Positions 50,570-62,953 of a stretch of 64,000 nt of DNA are shown here, in pieces. The notes beneath the pieces were generated by a model. The model worked only from the letters and a program-made list of their open reading frames with translations, was not told the origin of the DNA and ran no database searches. Origin of the DNA: Phytopythium helicoides. Taxonomy: Eukaryota > Oomycota > Peronosporomycetes > Pythiales > Pythiaceae. Where the stretch lies: contig JANFNE010000084.1 of assembly GCA_024867545.1 (NCBI GenBank), positions 1-64,000 on the forward strand, written 5' to 3'. The position numbers were made by a program, and so were the translations under genes. Every line of letters begins with the position of its first letter. The stretch's first letter is position 1.

Positions 50570-50670
50570 TTCAGTGCAAATGCATCTTGATTCTGGTTTT
50601 CTGTTTAACGCTGAAGTAATCCAGAAATCCCCAGATTCTGCTGGAACCAACAGCATAGCAGTCAAAGCAG
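49079..50670. other. Gene-poor stretch with a small Cys-pair ORF
   Basis: A short frame starting about 49354 reads MRKCATCAAQLAPP, then CVCCWDLVPFDLFPQ, a possible zinc-binding peptide of about 50 residues. A proline-rich piece follows in the same frame after stops. It may be a transposon scrap. No other gene seen. It contains the poly-C tract at 50537-50569. Confidence 0.4.
50537..50569. repeat. Poly-C tract (33 C)
   Basis: An unbroken run of 33 C, flanked by AT-rich DNA. Confidence 0.95.
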
Positions 50671-51264
50671 GTGTGTGTTCTGCTCAAGCCATACAAGAAG
50701 CACACTCTCGACTTCTTCGAAATCGTGCAAAGCGCAGCGCGATTGCTGGAAAGCACCCCATGGAATGCCCACGATACATTTTTCAAGTCATCATCACTGT
50801 TATTGACAGCATTTTGGGTTGGACAAATGAGCGAAGGACTAGACGAAATGGCGGCTTATTTGGTGTAGTCATTGTATTTGCAGCTGCGGCTGAGACTCAA
50901 GTTGCAGGTTGCTCGTACGCACATTTTGGTGTCTGGCTTCGTGGAATTGCCAATGCAATTTCAACAACTTGTCTCTGGCGGCTCCACTTTTCGAGATGGA
51001 CTCTTCAAGCTAGGGATCAAGAGCGTTATGAAAGGCATCTCTGGAAGTGCACTTCTTTCTGCAGACAAGACGAAAATATCGGTGAATGCGTTGAACTCTC
51101 ATAGTCTATTCATCGTAGCTTTGAGGTACGATTTTCAATTGTCAAGCTGCCTTATAGTAGGAATAACAGCTGATATGCTTGAATCATGGCGACACTTATT
51201 TAGCAAACGATTGAGTTTTAAGCACCAAGACCCAGCCACAGAAGATTGTCGGCCTCAGGTTTGA
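50671..51264 (+). pseudogene. Unidentified decayed frame
   Basis: Two frames in the same phase (50671-50868 and 50872-51264) are separated by a single TAG at 50866-50868, giving about 197 codons with balanced protein-like composition (LDFFEIVQSAARLLESTPWN; later SGGSTFRDGLFKLGIKSV). No family recognised. The flanks look like old repeat DNA. Confidence 0.35.
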
Positions 51265-52624
51265 CGCGCTGAGAGATTCCTGTGACAGATATTGAGGTTT
51301 GTCGTTCAGTATTATGTGAGCAATCTGCTTCAAGACAATAGCTCCAAGCTGGGCGGGAAATCATCTTGATACGTAGCGATTAGCCACAATTGACAAGTGA
51401 TTGACAAATGGAAGTCTTTGACGGCGTTACGTTTTTTAATCGGTGTTTGTAAGTATAGATGAATCTATCGTAACTATCTCGTGCGCGAGGCGCAACTTCC
51501 TCCGTCTCATGAACACTTGTTCTATTGTACTAAGTTTGTTGTCCTCAGTTGGTATGCATATCGTAGGACACAGAGATTTAACACTCCGGATTTTCCCTTC
51601 TACCATACAAGTCCTGTGGCTAGTCTAACCACGTATCAAGACAGAGCTGTCAATTTCTCAACACCATCTCCAACAGGAGGTGATGTTAAATCGACCCAAC
51701 CTCTCAGCCACCTGCGGAGATCCTCTTCCCGCAAGGAAAGCCCACAAACACACCCGTTGAAACCGCATGCTACTTGCACTCAAATCATCGGTGCACACAG
51801 GTGCTACAAGCAAAGACGCCAGATTCACGTCCTGACGCCGAGACGATATCATAGGATTCCAGGTTTTTGCGGGCCCAGACACTGATCGGGGGAGCATTCT
51901 TCTGCATCTGGATTGTCTGGACAAACGCGTATTCTACGTTGCTGTTGCTCCAATTATCAGTGAAATCTAAGGTCTGCGCAACATATCCTATAGCTGCGCT
52001 TCTGGTGTACGATATACGTTTGCAGACGACGTCAACCATGCTCCAGAAACGTGCGGCCACTCACGTCACACTCTCTCTGCTCCAAATTGCTTACATAGGC
52101 ATAAAAGAGCTTCAAATTTTGCCAGCGTTTCTATGACGTATATTATATCGATATCCTCTTCATGACTCTGCACCTCTTCTTGCCTCTTCACCATGTGGTA
52201 AAATTGTTGAATCTGTGTATAGGTTGAATAGAGAATGCAACCCACTCAGCGTCCCCTTCAACTGTCGGCTCCGTTGCTCACGTGAGGTGTGGCAATTTAA
52301 CCGACGGCAACGGTAGCCCTGGTATGATCGGCGCGGTGAGCCAATCAGGCTCGTGCACATTTGACTAGAGTTCAAGGATCAACATGGACAGCTAAACGGC
52401 GTCGACAAGCACCGCTGCTCTGTTCAATTCGGCAGCCAGCAGTGGGCAAGCACTGCGACAAAGATTCGCGTTTACAGCGACAAATCCAAGCGCAACCAGC
52501 ACTAAATCCGCCGTAGCCAGAGGAAGGCGAGCTGCGTTACGGCCAACAGCCGCTTCTCGCGGTGGCGAAGACAATGGCCCAGGCTCAGGTGTAATCCCAG
52601 CAACCACTGCAGGAGATCAAGCCA
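51265..52624. other. Intergenic, no supported gene
   Basis: Short frames only. It probably contains decayed 5' sequence of the Gypsy element that follows. Confidence 0.5.
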
Positions 52625-54658
52625 TTGTACCCTTCCCAAATTGTGATCATCACGCCAGATGAAACAGACACTCCGCATAAAACCATTGCTCGATGGCTGG
52701 ATTTTTGGAACGAGTATGAAGAGGCAATTAACGACCGATGCAAGACGACTGGTGAAGATCCGAGTGCTGTGATGACCAGCTTTCGAAATGCTATTGACAA
52801 GTCGTTTTTGAAGACGCTGTGTAAAGCAAAATGTGATGTGGAGATGAGCTCCGTGACCGAAGAATTCTTGATGACCTGCATGCGAGATGTCGTAACGTCA
52901 ATCAAAAACATGGACCTACCTGACATCGAGGATACTATTCTTCAGAATTTTTCAATGTCGAAGGAAGCGGCATCGATGCGAAAGTGACCGCCTACTTTCA
53001 TTAATGCAACACGATCATCTGGTCAAATGGTCTTGAAACCCGTGTTTGAAAGAGATAGTGGAGCAAAGATGAAGGGTAGAATCTTGATCAACTGCCCGCC
53101 TTTCCCCTTGAAGAAGAGAGTGAAGAATGAGATGGCGTTCCGAGTCCCCGAAGCGAAGACGAGCTTGCCTGCACTCTTCCAATTTATCACAAGCCTATAT
53201 CTGAGGCAAAAGAGGAAAGAGCAGTTAATCGCAAGGTATATGACCATCCCTCAAACAAAACGACAGTATCTTGATGCCAAAAGTTAAACAGTAAGCGTGG
53301 CGGAAGATACAGCTACAGTTGGGGCTGGAGGACGACCAAAAGGACTTGCTGAAGGCTGCTTGATATGTGGAGGGGATCACCGATAAGCTGACTGTCCTGA
53401 AAAATCACCTGACAGTACAACAGGCAAAACCAAGCCGAGAGGAAGGCTCCGCGATGCTAAAAGATTAGTGAGTGCCTTCCATCCGGTGAAAGGCTACTAC
53501 GTGTTTGTGACGTGTTTGATGTTGTGTATTGCGCCGACAATGGAGCTGACAAGTCGTGTGTCAGTTCGAAGACGTTAAAAAATGTGATACAGCGTGGTGT
53601 TATGCACCGGTGGCAACACTCCCGGAGATCTCTGCGGGGTGGCCTAACATCCTCGATTCGGTGGAGTGCTTCGTACTTGAAAGTGAAAGCAATGAATATC
53701 TACTTGGAAACGACATGATATGACATTAGGCATCGATATCGACCGGTATTTAGAAATGTTAACTACGCAAGAGGACGATGGTGAAGACGATCACGACGTT
53801 GAAAATAATATGCCCAAGTAAGTTGAAAGTCAGAGTAGAGGCGTGTATCTGGCAGCCGAAGACATGATCCCACAACCTATAGACAACGGATTCCCGACGT
53901 CAAAACTGAACAAATTGAGAGCAATTGTACATGCTCATGACGTGTGAAGACTCACTCTAGGAAATGACTCACCAGCAAGTCGGCCGCCACTCCAAATCAG
54001 ACTGAAGGCAGGAGCCATACCTTACAAAGCAAAACACGCAACTACGCATCTAAACACAAGTTGTTTTTGGAGGAGCTCAACAGTTCCTTGGCCAACCTCG
54101 GGTGGGTTGTCAAGAACCCAGCAAGTCGCTGGGCATGTGCAGCATAGCCGGTGGGAAAGCGTGGGAGCAACGAGTTTAGATGAAGAGTTGACTACAAACC
54201 GTTGAACGCTCAAATCCAGTTGATGCAAAACCTTCAAGTCGACATACAGCAGGTTCTCGGAAGTACTGTGCTCGGCAAATTCGACTTCCTTAAAGGATTT
54301 TGGCACCTTCCTTTCTCATTCAAAAGCCAAGAGTTACTTTCATACATGACGCACATGAAGATTTACACACCGAAGCGTGTTCCGCAAGGATGCTGCAACG
54401 CAGCGCTGTTCTTCCAGGCCGCTCGCTACACTTGTGCCTTTGGAGTCAAAAAAGAGACTGTATTCATGTATGCATTAAGGTGTGCTGAAATGGGTGGTTG
54501 CTATAACACATAACGCGATCCTGGTGGAGTGGAAGGGTCTGGAGTCCATCGAGAATTTGTGGGAAACGCTTGCTTCACTGTTCAAAGATATCTCTGTGCT
54601 GGTGTCAAAGCATTCGAAATGCATGGATAATGCAGACTCCGTTAAAGCTGTAAAATAA
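52625..54658 (+). mobile_element. Decayed Gypsy (chromodomain) LTR retrotransposon, internal part
   Basis: Pieces of a Ty3/Gypsy element lie in order. Gag-like frames come first at 52625-52987 and 53027-53287. A CCHC zinc knuckle follows at 53357-53397 (CLICGGDH...ADC, with a stop inside). An aspartic-protease-like stretch comes next (YCADNGADKSCVSS, from 53530), then reverse transcriptase (54202-54450: DYKPLNAQ, KFDFLKGFWHLPF, VPQGCCNAALFFQ). The last piece is an integrase-end chromodomain (54515-54658: ILVEWKGLESIENLWETL). The rest of RT, RNase H and the integrase core are deleted between 54450 and 54515. Many stops; inactive. LTRs not identified. Confidence 0.8.
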
Positions 54659-55142
54659 AACGCTTGAACTGACAAATTGAAATCCACTTCAATGAAGAAT
54701 GAATGTCAACTTCAAGTCGCAAGTGTACCTGATATGTACCAAAATATGGGTATCAAACCAACATTCTGGAATCTTTGACTTGCACCCAAGCACTTGGAGC
54801 ATTCTCGTCGTCACGTTGCCGACGTGAAAGCTCAGGAGCGCAGTCAAGTCTTGGGCGGGCGGTGTAGTGGGTCGAAAGCCTTCACACCAGACCGTGCACC
54901 TGAACCAAGGATCGAGGCAGGTCCGCGGCTTAGCTAGTACCTAATCAGGTGAGGTCGTTGGACGTAGAATAGCAAGTCTGACCAGTGTCTTAGAGGGGAC
55001 ACGGCGAAGGGGGCCGCCAAGTAGTAAGCCAGAACTCACGCGAACCAATACGAGCAAGGACCTTCAGGAAGAGCCATCATCCCTCGATACTGTATTCATT
55101 CGAGATCACCCACTAAACGAGGACTCGGCGTGGGTGGACGGG
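54659..55142. other. Intergenic, no supported gene
   Basis: No frame or repeat that I can assign. Confidence 0.5.
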
Positions 55143-55800
55143 TTGGACCGAGCGAGAGCTGGCGCCATGCTCGGCTTGCAGCCTGCCGCGGCTCACACCA
55201 AGCTCCGGCAGTCGAGCGAAGCACATCAGACGGCAGGGCCCCCACGTGACCCCACTCGCGTGGATCGCTCGACCGGCCTAGCTGTTGCGCGGCCACTGGC
55301 TATGGCGTGCCGGAGCCAGCAGCGTTCGTCTCGGCCCTCGCTCGTCGTGTTCGTCCTTGTTCTCGTTCTCGTCTTTGGGCTCATTTGGTCACGCTCATGG
55401 TATCGGTCATTGGTGGCTTTGGTCTCGATCGATCGACTCGTTGGCATTGTGGCATTCGGCATTCAGCATTCAGCATTCAGCATTCGGCATTCGGCATTCG
55501 GCATTGGTTGGACCGAGCGAGTGGGAGGGCGAGCTGGCGCGCATACTCGGCTTGCAGCCTGCCGCGGCTCGCACCGAGCTCCGGCAGTCGAGCGAAGCAC
55601 ATCAGACAGCAGGGCCCCCACGTGACCCCACTCGCGTGGATCGCTCGACCGGCCTAGCTGTAGCGCGGCCGCTGGTCATGGCGCGCCGGAGCCAGCAGCG
55701 TTCGTCTCGGCCCTCGTTCGTCGTGTTTGTCCTCGTCTTTGGGCTCATTTGGTCACGCTCATGGTATCGGTCATTGGTGGCTTTGGTCTCGCTCGATCCG
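55143..55800. repeat. Tandem duplication, ~364 bp unit (two copies)
   Basis: 55143 onward and 55507 onward share long near-identical stretches (for example TTGGACCGAGCGAG, GTCGAGCGAAGCACATCAGA, TGGTATCGGTCATTGGTGGC). The GCATTCR microsatellite at 55452-55505 ends the first copy. Frames through it (up to 287 codons) are low complexity and I do not support a gene. Confidence 0.8.
55452..55505. repeat. GCATTCR heptamer microsatellite
   Basis: Eight tandem heptamers alternating GCATTCG and GCATTCA. Confidence 0.9.
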
Positions 55801-57456
55801 TTCGTCACATTCGTCCTCGGGATCACCATCTCGTTCATGGTTCGGTCATCTCGTTCATGGTCATGCTCTCGTTTGTGGTCATGGCCTCGTGTGGGTGCTC
55901 TGCAAGACAACAACACGTCAGCTTCTTCTCGTGCCATCGATACAAACCCACCTCACGCACCAGCGCCTCGCCAAACTGCGCTCTTCTGGTCCTCGCGCTA
56001 TCCGACGGCCGCCGCTCGCTGCGTCGCTCTCGCTCGTCCGCGCTCGCGCCTGCAGCTTCCGAGACGTGAGAGGCCCCCGCAACGCTCGACAGCTGCTCAC
56101 CTGCGTGTCCTCGGAGCTCGCTGGGCGTCTGGAAGCCTGGAGATGTGAGCGCGAGCCGGCGGATCTGGGAATGAGGAGGCGAGCGCAGGCGACCTGGTGG
56201 AGAAGGAAAGTTCTTGAAAAGTCGCGGAGCCCGCTGATTGGCTGAAGATGTGATTTTCAGTCATTTTGACGAATGGGAATGATGGAGGCGATTTGTTTCG
56301 ACCAATGGTTGCAACCCATCAAGCCATGTTGAAGCTCGCTTCAACTTGGACGTGTGCTTGCTGTCGTTCTCGGCCTTTCTCGGCGTCATGCCTTCTTCTG
56401 TGCTCGCGAGCTCAACTCGGTGATCCCTACGGAGGAGTACTCACGCATTCTCGCTCATGTATCAGTGGCTCAGGGGCGAGCGAGAAAAAGCGGAACAGAC
56501 AGTGGTAGATGGCGGACGGTTGACGGCTTGAGCCGCGCAGTTGCCGTTGCCGTCTCTGCTTCTGCGGCCCACGCGTCCATCTGTGGCCAAGCACTCGAGC
56601 GTGGGTCGGCAAGTCAAGAGCCGTGCGGGACCCGAGCGTTGATGGATCCCCGAGCGGTGGCTCTCGATGGCTTCCGCTTTGGCCTGAGCAATGATGAGCC
56701 ACCGCACGGTGTGCAAGTCATGCTGAGGCCGAAGCCAAGTCAAGTCAAGCAAAGTCACGGTAGGTTTTGTGCCAGCCCTCACTGAAGAATCCATGCATAC
56801 CTGACAAGATCCTCGCAAATGGAGTAAACCGAAAGCATTGGTAGTTCCGCCCTCATAATGCGAGGCGAGCACGGAGTGATTAGCATGGGTGGGGTGGATG
56901 TTGCGGAAAAAAGAAAGTGGCAACTGCAGCGAGAGCAAGCAAAGACTACACAATCAGGTCGTCTCCGGCATTGTATTCGTTGCTGTGGTTGTCGTGAGGG
57001 TATTGTGCCTTTCACCGTTCATGTGATATGGAGCTGTTGTTGTGCAATAAGACGTTCGAGTTTTGATCTCGAGAAGATTCAGATCGATCTGTCCATGTTT
57101 GCCCACCATCCCCACGGCTAGCTTCTCTGTGAGCGCCTAAGCACTCGTTAGATTGCTGATACGCTTCGCATCGCCATGCAGAATCAAAGCGTTGACGACG
57201 TCCATGTTCCTCCGTCTCCGATAGAACGCGTCTGAGCTCGCTCAGAGCCTGGAATGGCACGACGTCAGTCCACGAATCGAATCTGGTCGTGCGCATCGTA
57301 CCTCGCTGGATTTTGCGAGCATCACACGACGCAGGTGATCCTACTTCAAGCACCCAGCATTAATCGCGTCCTCAGTGAATCAGGTGTTAATCTCCATATC
57401 ATTCGCGTTCTTCTCGCAAAGAACACAAGGGGGAAGAGTATCTCTCTCGACTGGAA
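55801..57456. other. Intergenic, no supported gene
   Basis: Short GGTTCATGGTCATG-like repeats occur near 55830-55890. Open frames here (up to 170 codons) look like GC-rich chance frames. The last ~100 bp are the 5' flank of the esterase gene. Confidence 0.55.
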
Positions 57457-58355
57457 ATGGCGACCGAAAGCGGCAGCGACTCGTGGAGCCTCTGGGACTA
57501 CGCGCCGAGTGCCCTCACGGCGCTCTTCGGTGGTTCGCAGACAGCCGAGCCGCAGCCCACGGCGCCCACGCCCGATCCGAAGCGGCGGCCAGCGCTGCTG
57601 CTGCTGGGCGACTCGATCACCGAGGGCGGCACCGACGCGCCGAGCGGCGGCTGGATCACGCTGCTCATGCACCGCTACAACCGCTCGGTGGACATTGACT
57701 GCCGCGGACTCTCGGGCTACAACACCAAGTGCGTTGGGCTTTGGTTCATCGCCAATTCGCTGGCTGGCTAACGATCTGTGAGCGTTGCAGGTGGTGCGTG
57801 CGCTACGTGAACCCGGTGATCAAGCAGGAGCTGCAGACGTGGCTAGTGCCGTCGCTCGTCACCATTTGGTTCGGCGCCAACGACGCCGCGCTGGTGACCG
57901 GAGACTCGGCCAGGCAGAACGTGCCACTTGACGACTACCGCGCCAACCTGCAGGCGATCGTGGCCATGTTCAAGGAGAACGCGCCGCACGCCAAGATCAT
58001 CCTCATCACGCCACCGCACGTCGACGACAGTCGCCGAGTCAACCCCCACGGCCAGCACGACCGCACGAACGCGGCGGCGGGACAGTACGCGCGCGCGTGC
58101 GTCGAGGAGGCTGCCAAGGCGGGTGTGGCGTCGATCGACCTCTGGTCGTACTTCAACGCCATGCCCGAGGCCCAGCGCAACGCGTTCCTCTCCGACGGGC
58201 TGCACTTCAACGCGGCCGGCGGCAAGGTGGTCGACGAGCAGCTCCGCGCCACGATCCACAGCGCGTACCCGGACCTCGTGCCTCGCCTCGAGAAGTGGCA
58301 GCTGCCCGACTGGCACGTGTTCCCCGACGCCGAGGGGGCCGAGGTCGCGGACTGA
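57457..58355 (+). CDS. GDSL/SGNH esterase, isoamyl-acetate hydrolase (IAH1)-like (278 aa, 2 exons)
   Basis: Exon 1 57457-57728, intron 57729-57790 (62 nt, GTGCGT...TTGCAG), exon 2 57791-58355. The junction splits a Lys codon and gives GYNTKWCVRYVNP, matching the family pattern. Catalytic blocks are visible: LLLGDSITEGG (nucleophile Ser), the Gly of SGYNT, FGANDAAL (Gly-x-Asn-Asp) and DGLHFNAAGG (Asp-x-x-His). IAH1-type enzymes hydrolyse short acyl esters. The first ~45 residues are a disordered extension. Start ATG 57457 (MATESGSDSWSLW); no signal peptide, so probably cytosolic. Confidence 0.92.
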
Positions 58356-58848
58356 TGGAGCTCCAGCAAGAGAGCGAGTGTGTGATGCGTGGATGAAGTG
58401 AGCTTCAGGCGAATGGTGCGAGGGAGCAGAGCTAGATGCTCAATTAGCCGCTGCAATGATACATGTGCTGCATGGAGGTGTTCCTGCCAAGTCGAGGCGT
58501 TGACCGCTCACAATCTCCATCATCTAGACGCCATACACGCCCAGCAGAGCTGTCAAACGCCCCCATTAACGCCTCCCGTGCACCATTGCCCTGCCGTCAT
58601 GAGCTGCAGTCGCTCTCTGGTCCAGCAAATGCAGTTGAAGTCCCTCGTAAGAGCTCCATCACTCCCGTCTCCGCAGTCATTCCGCCACGGTGTCAACCGC
58701 AGTCATTCCCTCTCACACCCCGCAGCCATTCCTCTCCCTCCCTCTATCCATACCCCTTCAATCCCACTCCACCCCTCTCCACACTCCCCAACGTCCACGC
58801 ACCCCCACAAACCCATACTGCGACCGCTCGCCCGCCAATTCCACCTCC
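58356..58848. other. Intergenic, promoter region of the phosphatase gene
   Basis: No gene. C- and CT-rich from about 58690, the likely 5' leader of the next gene. Confidence 0.5.
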
Positions 58849-60093
58849 ATGGCGAGCAAGCCGCGGACCACCCTCCCCGCCGCCCGCCTCGCCGCCATGG
58901 AGCCCGCCCAGCCTCTGCTTTCGGGCTCCTCCCCTCGTCCAGGCGCGTCGCTGGACCTCGCGAGGCTCCGCGCGGCGCTCGAGAGCCCGCGCGCGCTCTC
59001 TCCGGACGCGCAGCGCGGCGTCAGCGCCTTTCTCGAGCGGGTACACGCGCCAAAATTGCAAGCTGCAGCTGCAGGAGGACGACGCTAACGCTGCGCGCGC
59101 GCGCAGGTGCGGAGGCTGCAGCAGCCCGTGGGAAGACACAGCGGCTTCGAGCGCGAGTATGCCGAGCTGTGCGCGAGCATCGACCGCGCGCCAGGCTTCA
59201 AGGCGGCGCTGACGCCGCAGACCAAGGAGACGCGCGCCAAGAACCGCTACTGCGACGTGCTGCCCCTGGAGAAGACCCGCGTGCGCCTGCAGACCGCGAG
59301 CGGAGGTAGTGACTACATCAACGCCAACCACGTGGATGGAGACTACATCGCGTGCTGCGCGCCGGTGCCCGCAGCCATCGCAGACTTCTGGCACATGGTT
59401 TGGCAGACACACGTGCACGTCGTGCTCATGCTCACCAACTTTGTGGAGCGCGAGCGGTGCAAGGCACACGTCTACTGGGACATGCGGGGACAGCCAGTCG
59501 ACTTTGCAGGCGTCCACGTGCAGCTTGTGGAGGACTGCGACCAGCAGCACGCCGACGGAGGCTTCCTCACGCGCATGTTCCGTGTCTGGACGGTCGACGA
59601 CTGCGGCCGAGAGCGAGAGAGCCGCCTCGTCAAGCACCTGCAGCTCACCATCTGGCCAGACCACGGCGTGCTGCGCGACTTTCGTGTCATCGCGCCGCTG
59701 CTCCACAGCGTCAACGCGTTCAAGGACGAGGCCTCGCGCTCCAGCGGCGTCGACACGCGCGTCATCGTGCACTGCAGCGCGGGCATCGGCCGCTCCGGCA
59801 CTTTCATCGCTATCGATATCCTGCTCAAACAGCTGCAGCGTGCAATCAACGGAGACGAGCCGTGGACCGAGGCGCTCGATGTGGCACGCGTGGTCCACCG
59901 CATCCGTTCGCAGCGACCGGGCATGGTGCAGACGCCGGTGAGTGGCTTGCGTTGCTGTTGTTGAATCGTCGCTGGTGCGTCTGCTGGCTGTGAGATATTT
60001 GCTCATCGTTTGCATTGTGTGCGTGCCCAGGAGCAATACGAGATGATTTATCAGTATTTAGCGACGATCCTTTGCAGTCCCGATGCGTGGTAG
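58849..60093 (+). CDS. Protein tyrosine phosphatase (361 aa, 3 exons)
   Basis: Exons 58849-59040, 59107-59937 and 60031-60093; introns of 66 and 93 nt (GTACAC...CGCAG and GTGAGT...CCCAG), all phase 0. It carries the classical non-receptor PTP motifs in order. KNRYCDVLP is the substrate-binding loop start; DYINANHVDGDYIA follows. FWHMVWQ comes next, then the WPD loop TIWPDHGV (about 247) and the P-loop VHCSAGIGRSGTF (about 286, catalytic Cys and Arg). The Q-loop RPGMVQTPEQYEMIYQYL is completed across the second intron. All catalytic residues are present, so it should dephosphorylate phosphotyrosine in the cytosol. The N-terminal ~65 residues are low complexity. Start ATG 58849 (MASKPRTTLPAARL). 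Confidence 0.93.
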
Positions 60094-60348
60094 TGGAAGA
60101 GAATCTGGCAAAGCCAACGTGGCTCTGCCAGCGGCTCTCGTGAACATAGCGTCAAGTTTTAGCCATCGTTTCCCCTCCGAGTCACGTGCTTGTCTTTGGT
60201 TCGTGCTCGAAAAACATGCCGCAGATGACACACAACTTGCTTCATTGATCTCACTTCAAGTCTTTACTTATTAGGTTGGCCGGCTACCTACGATGGCCAC
60301 ATTTACCTGCAACTTCCTAACGTCCTAAGTGCTCCCAACCGAGGAGAC

Positions 60349-61850
60349 TCAATAACAGCTAAAGCCCGGCATACCCGGGCGGATGCGGCTTTCATCGTCC
60401 AATGTCGTGTCCATCTGAGCCGTGATTAGGTTCACCTCTGCCATGGCACGCAAATATGTCAGCAAAGCGCTAGTCATGAGGTTCACACATTAGGAGTCAA
60501 CGTACCAGGATATGCTTCGTGGATGAACTGGAGCCCTGGACGCGAGCTGATGACCGTCACGAAATAAATACTTCCTGGAGCGACGCCACATGACACCACG
60601 AGGTGCTGCAGGGCGGCGCAAGCTTCGGCGCCAGTGGCGCACTCGACATCAAAAAGCATCGTAACATTCCGCGAGTTCATCCTCGGGAGCTCCGAAGTAG
60701 CCGACGTGGATTTGCTGAACGCGTCTTCCGTCGACACGGGGCGCTCGATCGACACAAATCCCGTAGGAGCGTTGGGCTGAATCTCCGAAAAGACTTCGAG
60801 AAGGCATGGAGACGTACGCTCCTTCTGAATCGTGATGCCGACAATATCGCGCTCATCCATAGGGCGAGCGACGCGGCAAATGTCCCCGCAGCTCGTCTGC
60901 ACTTCGACTTCGTGGCTGGGCAGCTGTGTCAGGGCCTCCTCGACTAACAGGCGCATCAGCCGAGACGCGTACTTCTGGAACTCGGCTCCGACGCAGCGAG
61001 CATCTCGGAGATCGCCCACGAGGCGACGAATAGCAAGCGAGCCGGTCGATGCCTCGTGAACCCTGAAGGGCACGTAGCGAGACCAGTTGCCGCTCAGGAA
61101 CGCCTGGATTCCAGGCGGCACCTTGGTGGAGGTGGTGGTGGGTACCTGTGAGGCGACATCCTTGAAGCTCGGGCGTGGAGGCGACGTCTCTTGCTGTGAT
61201 GGAGGCAAGGCAGCGTGGCGAACGCGGTAGTCTCTCCTGTCATAGCCCTGGAACTCCTGCGTTCCTTGCTGCTGCTGCTGCTGCTGTGTGAACCTGTTGG
61301 CGGACGCGGGGCTGTAGCTGGCCATGCTGCTCGTGTCCGAGTCGTCGGAGCGTGCCTGGCGCTTGGACTGCTTGCCGCCGGCGTCGCGGGTGCGCGAGAG
61401 CACCTGCTTGCGGTTCTTGTAGAGGTTGCAAATGGCGGCCCGGCTGACGCAGTACTCCCTCGCGAGCGTCACCTGCTTCTCTCCGGCGTTGATGCGGCTC
61501 ACAATGTCTCGCCGGTCGGCCTCGCTCAGGTACCGCGACGTCCGCTCCCGCACGCGGACGGGCTCGCCACTCGAGCTCGAGCCAGCGTTCGCGGGGCTGG
61601 CACCTGCAGACGCCGAGCCGCTGGCCTCGCTACCATGGGACGACGGCGCGTTCTGTCGACCTGGGGTGGACACCATGGGAGCGACTGGCGCCGCAACGAA
61701 GAGCTCACTCGGAACGTCCGCAGGCGGAGGCCGCAGGAACGTCGTGAGTTTGGGCAGCGGCGGCGACGAGAGCATCATGTCGTCGTCGTCGTCTCTGGCA
61801 AATCTGAAAGTGAGGACCAGTCGGTCAGCGGAGACCGACCGACCCGTCAT
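60349..61850 (-). CDS. Helix-turn-helix + uracil phosphoribosyltransferase-like fusion protein (about 477 aa, 2 exons)
   Basis: Exon 1 60506-61850, intron 60438-60505 (68 nt, GTACGT...TGGCAG), exon 2 60349-60437. The splice restores the UPRT tail EVNLITAQMDTTLDDESRIR and then PGMPGF. After a disordered N terminus, residues ~105-150 form a homeodomain-like/Psq HTH (LSEADRRDIVSRINAGEKQV, then VSRAAICNLYKNR). A polyQ stretch precedes the UPRT-fold domain (about 240-475). The PRPP loop reads FDVECATGAEA where active enzymes have DPMLATG, so catalysis is doubtful. Possibly a DNA-binding regulator sensing nucleotides. The start is uncertain: a good acceptor (CTCACTTTCAG) near 61805 allows an upstream exon instead. 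Confidence 0.8.
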
Positions 61851-62918
61851 CAAGAACACGATACTCGGGCAGGGCAGGGGGTTCGAGACGTGACAGACGG
61901 GGCGCTGTTTACACGTTGACTGCGATGATGTAGGACGACCGCTTACGACGCACGAGAGTCCGGCGTGGCGCTGACACCTGCGAGCGAATGCTCACGTTGA
62001 TTGTTGATCGACGGTGTGCTCAAAGCGTGCGTACATGCACGCGCGAGGGATCTAGAAGCTCGACGCCCAATTTTTCACGACGTGAGGAAGGCCGAGAGGT
62101 CTGCCTCAGGCGGAAGGAAGGAAGGGCGGGAGGGAGAGCACCCAGAAACGAAAGGGACCACTTTTTGACGGTCGGCCCGCTCGTCACCACTTTACTATGT
62201 CAACCGCGGCAGAGTGGGTGCCGACGGCATCGTGCACCTTGATGGTATCAGATGCACTCGGGCAGCTTTCAAGTGGCCGGCGCCACTGTCGTCGCCATCG
62301 AGGCGCCAGCGTGGACCGTGAATGATGCAGGATGCTTCACACGAGGATGCAGTCGGATAACCCAAGACTCTGTAAGCACGCGTCGCTCTCTTCGAAGTGT
62401 CCGAAAGTGAGCAGGCAGTCAGCTCCCACTCCTCTATGCAAACGCGTACACTCAGCACGAGAACAGCGTTCGTGTGCGCGTCTTTATTCCCGGTGCATTC
62501 TTCATGAATGATGTCATGTCGTTCTTCGAGCAACCAGTGACTGCCCCGTGGGTTGGTCGTCGACGCACCTCCGCCAGCCACCGAGGCAGTGAATGAATCT
62601 CGCGCGGCTCTGTCCTTGAGCAGCAAGCCGCGCTCGGTGGCGTCGGGAGTCAACGCGACGATGAATGTGGGTGTCGTTGAGTGTAAACTCCTGTCGACCG
62701 ATTGCACATGCTGCCCACTGACAGTAGGACGATTCGTATGGGAAGTATTACGCACCGCAACCCAAGGGCCAGTGCTGTAAGCCTGGATTGATGAGAAGAC
62801 CAGGTGGTCTCTCCTGCCACAAGCAAGCTTGAAGCAGGTGCACATGCAACCTTATTTATATCATGCATCACACATCTCGCATACGCAGGTGGCGCTCCGT
62901 GTTCTCCTCCTCTTCTTC

Positions 62919-62953
<35 letters not shown>

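Noticed and set aside
55285..56245. Frames of 172-287 codons in the tandem duplication
   Set aside because: Low complexity, Ser/Arg-rich, overlapping in several frames and following the repeat, with no domain.
58744..60036. 430-codon minus-strand frame opposite the phosphatase
   Set aside because: Antisense of a gene with complete catalytic motifs and splice sites.
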